Of a DNA stretch of 64,000 nucleotides, positions 35,686-45,700 are shown piece by piece. The notes below the pieces were generated by a model. The model did no database searches, was not told the origin of the DNA, and saw nothing but the letters and a program-made list of their open reading frames with translations. Source of the stretch: Reyranella sp. Lineage in GTDB: Bacteria > Pseudomonadota > Alphaproteobacteria > Reyranellales > Reyranellaceae. The position numbers and the translations under genes were made by a program. Location of the stretch: contig NZ_SCVC01000006.1 of NCBI RefSeq assembly GCF_004297405.1, forward strand, positions 124,001 through 188,000, in the 5' to 3' direction. The first letter of the stretch is position 1. Each line of letters begins with the position of its first letter.

Positions 35686-35804
35686 TTGTCATCCTGAGCA
35701 GGGCGCATTCACATGCGCCTCTAGCGAAGGATCTCATGGCGTTGGCAGCAGAGAGCACCTGTGACGTGCGGCGATGAGGTCCTTCGCAGCGCTCAGAACG
35801 ACAA
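35686..35804. repeat. REP-like inverted repeat with nested hairpin
   Basis: Two arms of about 30 bases face each other. The left arm (TTGTCATCCTGAGC at 35686-35699 and AGCGAAGGATCTCAT at 35723-35737) is complementary to the right arm (35774-35804) with four mismatches in 29. The left arm is interrupted by 23 bases (35700-35722), which themselves form a perfect 7-base hairpin (GGCGCAT/ATGCGCC). The TCCTGAGC...GCGAAGGATC core is a common bacterial intergenic repeat. Fills the gap between the DUF2147 gene and the SDR gene. Confidence 0.7.
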
Positions 35805-35837
35805 TAAGAATCTGATTACTTTAGAGAGGAACGCGTC

Positions 35838-36617
35838 ATGGACATGGGCATCAAAGGTCGCAAGGCGATCGTGTGTGCGGCCAGCAAGGGCCTGGGCAAG
35901 GGCTGCGCGATGGCGCTGGCAGAAGAGGGTGTCGATCTGGTGATCAACGCCCGCACCAAGTCGGAACTCGATGCGACGGCAGAAGAGATCGCCAAGAAGT
36001 TCGGCGTCAAGGTGACGGCGGTCGCCGTCGACGTGACGACGGAAGCCGGCCGCAACCAGGTGCTCGCGGCCTGCCCGGAGCCCGACATCATCGTGAACAA
36101 TGCCGGCGGCCCGCCGCCGGGCAACTTCCGCGAGTGGAATCGCGACGACTGGATCAAGGCGCTCGACGCCAACATGCTGACGCCCATCGAGTTCATCAAG
36201 GCGTCGGTCGACGGCATGATGAAGCGCGGCTTCGGCCGCATCGTGAACATCACCTCAAGCTCGGTGAAGGCGCCGATCGATATCCTGGGCCTCAGCAACG
36301 GCGCCCGCTCGGGCCTCACCGGCTTCGTCGCGGGCGTCGCCCGCACGACGGTACGCCACGGCGTCACGATCAACGGCCTGCTGCCCGGGCCCTTCGATAC
36401 CGACCGCCTGCGCGGCACGATGCGCGTGCGGGCGTCTAAGGCCGGGGTCGCGTTCGAGCAGGAGTATGCTGCAAGCGCGAAGGCACATCCGGCGGGCCGC
36501 TTTGGAACGGCCGAGGAGTTCGGCAAGATGTGCGCCTTCCTCTGCAGTGTCCACGCCGGCTACATGACGGGCCAGAACATCCTGATGGATGGCGGCCAGT
36601 ACCCCGGTACGTACTGA
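35838..36617 (+). CDS. SDR family protein with non-canonical active site
   Basis: A 259-residue short-chain dehydrogenase-like protein. The nucleotide-binding loop is CAASKGLGKGCAMALAEEG, with NNAGG and an ITSSSVKAP serine region. Where classical members have YxxxK, this has SNGAR (in LGLSNGARSGLTGF), so Tyr becomes Ser and Lys becomes Arg. The C-terminal GFVAGVARTTVRHGVTINGLLPGPFDTDR and MTGQNILMDGG match the family otherwise. It may use a different mechanism or be non-catalytic. A GAGAGG precedes the ATG. Substrate unknown. Confidence 0.8.
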   Translation: MDMGIKGRKAIVCAASKGLGKGCAMALAEEGVDLVINARTKSELDATAEEIAKKFGVKVTAVAVDVTTEAGRNQVLAACPEPDIIVNNAGGPPPGNFREWNRDDWIKALDANMLTPIEFIKASVDGMMKRGFGRIVNITSSSVKAPIDILGLSNGARSGLTGFVAGVARTTVRHGVTINGLLPGPFDTDRLRGTMRVRASKAGVAFEQEYAASAKAHPAGRFGTAEEFGKMCAFLCSVHAGYMTGQNILMDGGQYPGTY

Positions 36618-36637
36618 GCGCCGAGGATATCCCGACG

Positions 36638-36714
36638 CTTTAGTTGCATCGGGCGAGACACTTTACGGTTGAAGTGCTAAAGACGCTCCCAAAGCCTGTG
36701 GTGGGGTTTGGGAG
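36638..36714 (+). promoter_or_regulatory. structured 5' leader of the autotransporter gene
   Basis: Two hairpins can be drawn. CTTTAG (36638-36643) and CACTT (36659-36663) pair with AAGTG and CTAAAG (36672-36682). CTCCCAAA (36686-36693) pairs perfectly with TTTGGGAG (36707-36714). The second includes the GGGAG that would serve as ribosome site for the ATG at 36723, so it could hide that site. No promoter boxes are clear. Confidence 0.4.
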
Positions 36715-36722
36715 TGGTGGGA

Positions 36723-39700
36723 ATGCGTAGCGTGAATGTGGCGCGCAAGGCGCGGCTGGCTGTTGCGTGTCTTTTGGGCGCTACGGCGCTGACCCCGTTC
36801 GGGGCGGACGCGCAGACCTGGCTGGGGGCGACCGGCCAATACACTCTCGGAAGTAACTGGACGGGAGGGTCGATGCCCGGTTCTTCCGGAACAGCGACAT
36901 TCGGGGCGACGGGAACATCGACCGTTGATAACCCTACCGGGGGGAGCGTCGGTACATTCCAGTTCGACAGTCTGGCCCAAGCCTATACTTTCAACGGCAG
37001 GATGCTCTTTCGCGGCAGCGGAATCGTCAATAATTCCTCGAACGTACAGACCTTCACCGCTGCTGGCGCTGGTCTTGGTTATACATTCTGGAATTCTGCA
37101 ACGGCTGGTAATGCGACATTCTCCATTTCCAGTGGCGCAGCGGTTACCTTCGGCGATACATCGAGCGCCGGCACGGCGATCATCAATCTCAACGACGGCG
37201 ATGTACTTGTCACCGGTACTAATCCTGGCCCCCCGCCGGGGCCCGGCGCGACGTTGGCGAATGCGAAGGTCACGGCGAGCAATGGTTCGTCGGTACGTTT
37301 CCTGGAATACGGCAGCGGCGGACAGGCCGAAGTTACACTCGTCGGGGCCGAGAGCAGCCTGGAGATTTACCAGCTCACGAGTGCCGGTGCGGCGATTGGC
37401 TCCCTCGCCGGCACCGAGGGGGTGGTGCTCCTCGGGAACAAGCAGCTCACCGTAGGCGGCAACAACTTGTCGACGAATTACGGTGGCTTGATTACCGGGA
37501 GCGGCGGATCGATCGTCAAGGAAGGGGCCGGCAACTGGACGCTGTCGGGCTCGAACAATTACACCGGCGGCACGACGATCAACGCCGGCACGATCTCGAT
37601 TGCGGCGAACGACAATCTGGGTGACACCAGCGGTGGGCTGACCTTCGGCGGCGGCATGCTGCGGACGACGGCAACGTTCGCGATGTCACGCGCGACGACG
37701 CTGAATGTTGGCGGCGGCGCCTTCGACGTGGCGAGCGCCACGACGCTCACGCACAGCGGTGCAATCAGCGGCGCGGGGCGTCTCACCAAGTCCGGTGACG
37801 GTCAGCTCATCCTGAACGGCGTCAATACCTACGAGGGCGGCACGACGATCAATGACGGCTACGTGACGGTGTCCGCGAACACCGCGCTTGGCCATGTCAA
37901 CGGCGGCCTGGTGTTTAACGGCGGCACGCTGCGAACCATGGCGAACATCACGATGTCGCGCGCGACGACCCTGAATGCCGGTGGCGGCACTTTTGAGGTG
38001 GGGACCAACCTTACACATAACGGCGTGATCAGCGGCTCGGGCCGTCTCACCATGGCCTCTTCCGGTACGCTCGTCCTGACCGGCGCCAATGACTACCAGG
38101 GCGGCACGAGGATCCACGCTGGCACGATCTCGATTGCGGCAAACAACAACCTGGGCGATGCCAGCGGCGGTCTGACCTTCAGCGGCGGCGGCACGCTGCG
38201 GACGACGGCGGCGTTCATCATGTCACGCGCGACGACGCTGAATGCGGGCGGCGGCACCTTCGACGTGGCCACGATGCTCAGGCAAGACGCTGTAATCGAC
38301 GGAGCCGGCGGCCTGACCAAGACCGGCGCCGGCACGCTCGTGCTGAACGGCAGCAACACATACCAGGGCGGTACGACGATCAACGCCGGCACGATCACGG
38401 TTGTGGCAAACGACAACCTGGGTAACGCCGCCGGCACACTCACCTTTGGTGGCGGCACGCTTCGGACACTTTCCACGTTTACGATGTCGCGCGAGACGAC
38501 GCTGAATGCGGGTGGTGGCACTTTCGATGTGGAGCCCGGCACGACGCTCACGCAGGGGGGCGTGATCGACGGCGCAGGCGGCCTCACCAAGGCCGGCAAC
38601 GGTACGCTCGTCCTGACCGGCATCAATACGTACGGGGGCGGTACGACGATCAACGCCGGCACGATCACGGTTGTGGCAAACAACAACCTGGGTAACGGTG
38701 CCGGCACGCTTTCCTTCGATGGCGGCACGCTGCATACGATCGGAAACATCGTGATGGCGCGCGCGACGACGCTGAATGCCGGCGGCGGTACCTTCGAGGT
38801 GACGACGGGCACGACGCTCTTACTGAATGATGTGATCGGCGGCGCAGGTGGCTTGACCAAGACCGGTGGCGGTACGCTCATACTTGCCGGCGTCAACACC
38901 TACCTAGGCGGCACGACGATCGACGGTGGCGCGATCTCGATTTCGAGCGATGCCAATATCGGCGCAGCCTCGGGCACCCTGACCTTTGGCGGCGGCACGC
39001 TTCAGACGACGGCGAACGTCTCGATGTCCCGCGCGACGACGCTGAATGCGGGCGGCGGAACCTTCGACGTGGCGAGCGGCACGACGCTCACGCACGACGG
39101 CGTGATCGGCGGCGCCGGCACCTTGACCAAGGCCGGCACTGGGACGCTCGTCCTGACCGCCGCCAACACCTACTGGAGTGGCACGAGGATCAACGCAGGC
39201 ACGATCTCGATTGCAGGAAACAACAACCTGGGTGACGCCGGCGGGGGGCTGGTGTTCGGAGGTGGCGCACTTCAGACGACGGCAACCTTCACGCTGTCGC
39301 GTACGACGACGCTGAATACGGGCGGCACCTTCGATGTGGCGAGCGGCACGACGCTCACGCACAGCGGCATGATCAATGGAGCTGGTGGCCTGATCAAGAC
39401 CGGCGCCGGTACCCTGGTGCTGACCCACGGCGCGAACAATTACCAGGGCGGCACGACGATCAATGCCGGCACGATCTCGATTGCGTCAAACAGCCCCCTG
39501 GGTTTCGGCCCCAGCTCACTCACCTTCAATGGCGGTACGCTGCAGACGACAGCAACCTTTTTGATGAGCCGCGCGACGACGCTGAATGCGGGTGGCGGCA
39601 CCTTCGAGGTGGCAAGCGGTACGACGCTTATTCACAACGGCGAGATCGGCGGCACCGGCGGGCTTATCAAGACCGGTGAGGGTGACCTCAGCCTGAACTC

Positions 39701-42700
39701 GACCAACAGTTACCAGGGCGGCACGACGATCAATGCCGGCACGCTGTCGGTGGACGCGAATAGCAGGCTAGGCAATGCCAACGGCGGGCTGGCATTTGGC
39801 GGCGGTACGCTGCGAACGACGGCGGACATCTCGATGTCGCGCGCGACGACTCTGAATGCGGGCGGTGGCACCTTCGAGGTGGCGAGCAGCACGACGCTCA
39901 TACAGAACGGCGCGATCGGCGGCGCGGGCGGCTTGACCAAGACCGGCGCCGGTACGCTCACGCTGGCCGGCGTCAACACGTACCAGGGCGGCACGACGAT
40001 CAATGGCGGTACGCTGTTCGTGTCGTCGAACGACAGGTTGGGTGAGGCCACTGGCGGCCTGACGTTCGACGGCGGCACATTGATGGCGATCTCATCGTTC
40101 ACGATGTCGCGCGCGACGACTCTGAATGCCGGCGGCGGCACCATCCTGGTGGCGCTCAGCCAGTCGCTCACGCAGAACGGCGTGATCGGTGGCACAGGCG
40201 GCCTGACCAAGACCGGCCTCGGTGCGCTCGTCCTGACGGCCGTCAACACCTACCAGGGCGACACGACGATCAACGCCGGCACGCTGGCGCTTTCCGGAAG
40301 CGGCAGCATCGCCTCGTCGAGCGGTCTCGACCTCGCTGCGGCGGGCACGACCTTCACCATCGAAGGCAGCAGCGGCAATCAGACCATCCAGGATCTGAGC
40401 GGTGTCGCCGGCAGCACGGTAGCGCTCGGCAATCATACACTGACCGCCGGCACGACGAATTCGACCACCTTCCGCGGCGTCATTGCCGACAACGGACTGG
40501 GAGGCGCCCTCGGCGGGTCCTTCACGAAGATCGGCAGCGGCACGCTGACGCTCGAAGGCGACAACACCTATACCGGCGCCACGACAGTCAGCGCCGGCAC
40601 GCTGGCGCTGGCGAACGGCGGCAGGATTTCCGAGTCGGCCGTGGTGACGGTCGCCAGCGACGCCACCTTCGACATCAGCAACAACGTCTTCATCAACAAC
40701 ATCAAGACACTGGCGGGCGCCGGCACGGTCCAGCTCGGCGCCAACGTGTTGAGGATCACCGACGGCTCGACCGAGTTCTCCGGCGTGATCAAAGACGGCG
40801 GCAATTTCGGTGGCATCGAGATCCGCAACGGAACGCTTACCCTATCAGGCGCCTCGACCTTCACTGGCCCGGCGGAGCTTCGCGGCGGCGGCACCCTCGC
40901 GCTCAAAGGGGCGGGGTCGATGGTCAACGCCGGCGTCGACTTCATCGGAGGTCCGGGGACGGCGACCTTCGACATCTCCCAGACGACGTCGGGTGCTTCC
41001 ATCCTCGGCCTGATCGACACCGGCTTCGACGGCGGCGTCGTTGCCCTGGGGTCGAAGGAACTCAAGATCACGGTCGGTTCGCCCTTCTTCAGCGGGGTGA
41101 TCCAGGACGGCGGCATCGGCGGCGGGACGGGCGGCAGTCTCCGCATCGCAAGCCTTGCGGTCCAGGTCCTGACCGGCGTGAACACTTACACGGGCGCCAC
41201 GACCATCGAGGGTAATGCCGCCCTGATTCTCGAAGGCAATGGCAGCATCGCCACGTCGAGCAGCCTCAATCTCACCGGCGCTACCGCGATCTTCGACATC
41301 GCATGCAGTTGCCTTACATCGGTGGCAGTCCAGAACCTGAGCGGTGTTGCGAACTCGGCGGTTGTCCTGGGCGATGCCAATCTGACCGTTATCTCCTCGA
41401 TCGATACGACCTTCTCCGGTTTCATCATGGCGGATCCCTTCGGAGGGCCTAGCAATGGCGGGCTGGTCAAGGAGGGTACGGCCACGCTGACCCTCGGTGG
41501 CGCTAACACCTACACCGGTGGCACGACGATCAAGGCCGGCGCCATTGCGGTTTCGAGCGATGGCAATCTCGGCGACGCGAATGGCGGGGTCACGTTCGAC
41601 GGTGGCGCGCTGAAGTTCCTGGCAAGCTTCGACCTGGAGAACACGCGCGCCATCGCGCTCGAACTCGGCGGCGGCACGATCGATACCAACGGCTTCAACA
41701 CCATGATTGCCCAGGCGATCGGCGGCTCCGGCGGATTGACGAAGGCCGGCAGCGGCACGCTGACGCTCGCAGAGGTGAACACCTACCTCGGCGCGACGAC
41801 GATCAATGCCGGTACGCTGGCACTGTCGGGCAACGGCAGTATTTCGGATTCGAGCCTGGTGACAGTGGCCAGCGGCGCGACCTTCGACATCAGCGCCAGC
41901 AGCTTCGGCTTCAACCCCATCCAGAACCTGGCCGGCAGCGGCACGGTGCAGCTCGGCAACAACGGGCTGGTGATCCGGAACGCTTCGGGCGAGTTCGGCG
42001 GCACGCTCGTCGATGGTGGTGGCTTCGGCGGCCTGCAGATCTTCGCGGGATCGATGACGCTCACCAACGTGTCGACCTACCGCAACGTCACGCAGGTCTG
42101 GGAAGGCGCCACGCTGGCATTGAAGGGGGCAGGTTCGATCGCGAACTCGCTCTACATTAGCTTTGCGCCGACAGCCGGCCATGGCACGGCCGTGTTCGAT
42201 ATCTCGCAGACGACGGCCGGTGCGTCGGTCCGCGGCTTGTTCGATCCTGCTGCGGGGGGGATCGGCGTCATCAACCTCGGCGGAAAGACGCTCACCATCA
42301 CCAATCTCAGCGGCACCTTCAATGGCGTGCTGCAGGATGGCGGTCTCGGCGGCGGAAGCGGCGGCGGGCTGACACTGGCCGCTGGCGCGTATCAGGGCCT
42401 GGGAGGCACCAATACCTACACGGGCGCCACGACCGTCGGGGGCAATGCCACCCTGATCCTCGAAGGCGCGGGCAGCATCGCGGCGTCGAGTGGCGTCAAT
42501 CTCACCGCTGCGGGCGCAACGTTCGATATCTCGGGCAGCACCATCAATCAGACCGTGAAGGATCTCACCGGCGTTGCCGGCAGCCTCGTGACGCTGGGCA
42601 GCAACACGCTCATTGCCGGCACGTCGAACTCGACCACCTTCGGCGGCGTCATCAGCGGCGGCGGCGGCTTCACCAAGCAGGGCAGCGGCACGCTCGTCTT

Positions 42701-45700
42701 CACCGCCAACAATGCCTATACCGGCGTGACCGCCGTCTCGGCGGGCATCCTGCAGCTCGGCAATGGTGGCACCACCGGCATGGTCGCCGGCAATGTCGTG
42801 CTGGCGAGCGGCGCCATCCTGGCCTTCAACCGCTCCGACGACATTACCTTCGGCGGTGATATCAGCGGCGACGGCGCGGTGTCCTACATGGGACCTGGCC
42901 TCGTCACCGTGACCGGCACCAGCAGCTACACTGGCGGTACGGCCATCACCGGCGGCGGCGGGGTGCAGATCGGTTCGGATGCCGCGCTGGGCGGCGCCGG
43001 GTCGATGCTGACCCTGTCCGACGGCGCAATCCAGGCGACGGCAAGCTTCACCAGCACGCGTGCGATCACCCTGGGTGCGGGTGGCGGCATCGTTGACACC
43101 AACAGCTTCGACGTCTCCCTGATGGGTGCAATCGGCGGCGGCGGGGGACTCACCAAGTCGGGCGACGGCACGCTCTTCCTCGGCGGCGTCAATACCTATA
43201 GCGGCGGCACCACGGTGTGGGGCGGCGTGCTGCTGGGCACGACGGCGAGCCTGCAGGGCAACATCGTCAACGATGCAACCGTCGGCTTCAGCCAGAGCAC
43301 CAACGGCGTCTACGCCGGCAACATCTCGGGCAGCGGCAACCTGATCATAACCGGCACCGGCACGGTGACGCTCACCGGAACGAACACCTATACGGGTGGA
43401 ACGATCGTGTCGGGTGGCGTGCTGCTGGGTACGACGACGAGCCTGCAGGGCAATATCATCAACAATGCCACCGTTGGCTTCGCGCAAGGCACCGATGGCG
43501 TCTATGCCGGCAACATGTCGGGCACGGGCGGCCTGATCAAGACGGGTACGGGCACGGTGATGCTCACCGGCACGAACACCTATACTGGCGGCACGCTGGT
43601 GTCGGGCGGCACGCTGGTCGGCACCGCGGAGAGCCTGCAAGGCGACATCGTGAACAATGCCGCCGTCGGCTTCGACGCGACCTCGAACGGCACCTATGCC
43701 GGCACCATGTCGGGCAGCGGCGCGCTCGCAGTCTTGGGCGCGGGCACGCTGATCCTGACGGGGAATAACACCTATACCGGTGGCACGACCATCCTGGGCG
43801 GCAGCACCCTGCAGCTCGGCAATGGCGGCACCACCGGCATGATCGCGGGCAACGTCGGCATCGAGAGTGGCGGCGTGCTGGCCTTCAACCGTTCCGACAA
43901 CATCACCTTCGCAGGCAATATCAGCGGTGACGGCGCCGTTGCCTACATGGGTCCGGGCATCGTGACCCTGACGGGCGCCAACACCTACACCGGCGGCACG
44001 GCGATCGTCGGCGGCACGGTGCAGGCGGGCTCCGACAGCGCCTTCGGTGAGGCGGGCGCAATGCTGACCCTTGCCGGCGGCACGATCCAGGCGACGGCGA
44101 GCTTCACCAGCACGCGGCCAGTTACGCTTGCTGGAGGGGGCGGCACCTTCGACACCAACAGCAACGCGCTGACCCTGGCTGGCGTGATCACCGGCCCCGG
44201 AAAGCTAACAAAGACGGGTGCCGGGACGCTGATTCTGACTGCGGACAACACCTACACCGGTGGGACGGTCATCTCTGGCGGCATCCTGCAGCTCGGCAAC
44301 GGTGGTACCACCGGCATGATCGCGGGCGACGTGATCAACAACGGCGTGCTGGCCTTCAACCGCTCCGACAACGTCACGTTCGCAGGCGATATCAGCGGCA
44401 GCGGCAGCATCGCCTATATGGGCCCCGGCACGGTGACGCTGACGGGCAGCAGCACCTATACCGGTGGCACGGCGATCAGCGGCGGCACGGTGCAGGCCGG
44501 TTCCGACAGCGCCTTCGGTGCGGCAGGCACGACGCTGACCTTGGTCGGCGGCACGCTGCAGGCGACGGCAAGCTTCACCATCGCACGGCCGATCACGCTG
44601 ACGACGCCCGGCGGCACGTTCGACACCAATGGCAATACGCTCACCCTGCAGGGCGCGATCTCCGGCACCGGAGGATTGACCAAGACGGGCGCCGGAACGC
44701 TCGTTCTCGCTGGCACCAACAGCTACAGCGGCGGTACGACGGTAACGGCCGGTATCCTGCAGGGCACGACGTCGAGCCTGCAGGGCAACATCACCAACAA
44801 TGCTACGGTGGTGTTCAGCCAAAGCACGGGCGGCACTTACGCCGGCAGCATGTCCGGCACAGGCGGGCTCTCTATAACCGGCGCAGGCAATGTGACGCTG
44901 ACCGGCACCAACAGCTACAGCGGCGGCACGACGGTGTCGGGCGGCACGCTGACCGGCACGACGTCGAGCCTGCAGGGCAACATCCTGAACAACGCCGCGG
45001 TGGTATTCGACCAGAGCACCGATGGCACCTACGGTGGTGCTATGTCAGGAACCGGCGGGCTCACCTTGACCGGCCCGGGCAACGTGACCTTGACCGGCGC
45101 CAACACCTATAGCGGCGGCACGACGGTGTCGGGCGGCACGCTCACCGGCACGACGACGAGTCTCCAAGGCAACATCCTGAACAACGCCGCGGTGGTGTTC
45201 GGCCAGAGCACGGACGGGACCTACAGTGGTGCAATGTCGGGCACGGGCGGCCTCACCAAGAACGGTGCCGGCAACCTCACGCTGACCGGCGCCAATACCT
45301 ATAGCGGCGGCACGACGGTGTCGGGTGGCGTGCTGCTGGGTACGACGACGAGCCTGCAGGGCAACATCGTCAACAATGCTGCGGTGGTGTTCGGCCAGAG
45401 CACGGACGGGACCTACAGTGGTGCAATGTCGGGCACGGGCGGCCTCACCAAGAACGGTGCCGGCAACCTCACGCTGACCGGCACGAACACCTACACCGGC
45501 GGTACAATGGTGTCGGGCGGCACTCTCACGGGCACGACGTCGAGCCTGCAGGGCAACATCGTCAACAATGCGGCCCTGGTGTTCGACCAGAGCACGAATG
45601 GGACCTATGCCGGTGCGATCACGGGCACGGGCAGCCTGACCAAGACCGGTACAGGCCTGCTGAGCCTCACGGGCAACAATGTCGTGGGCGGCGGCACGAC

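Larger units (their letters stand above)
37550..45660 (+). repeat. tandem PATR repeat region of the autotransporter
   Basis: DNA repeats of 264-273 bases occur between about 37558 and 40244. Longer irregular units follow to about 42709, then alternating modules encoding LGNGGTTGM- and GTTSSLQGN-type sequences up to 45660. The modular mix indicates expansion by unequal crossing-over inside the gene. Confidence 0.85.

Noticed and set aside
40845..43640. 931-residue open frame antisense to the autotransporter
   Set aside because: It follows from the repeated high-G+C codon pattern of the sense strand; the predicted protein shows no recognisable domain.
37550..45660. CRISPR-like array
   Set aside because: Repeats are long, in frame and protein coding, with no short identical units or unique spacers.
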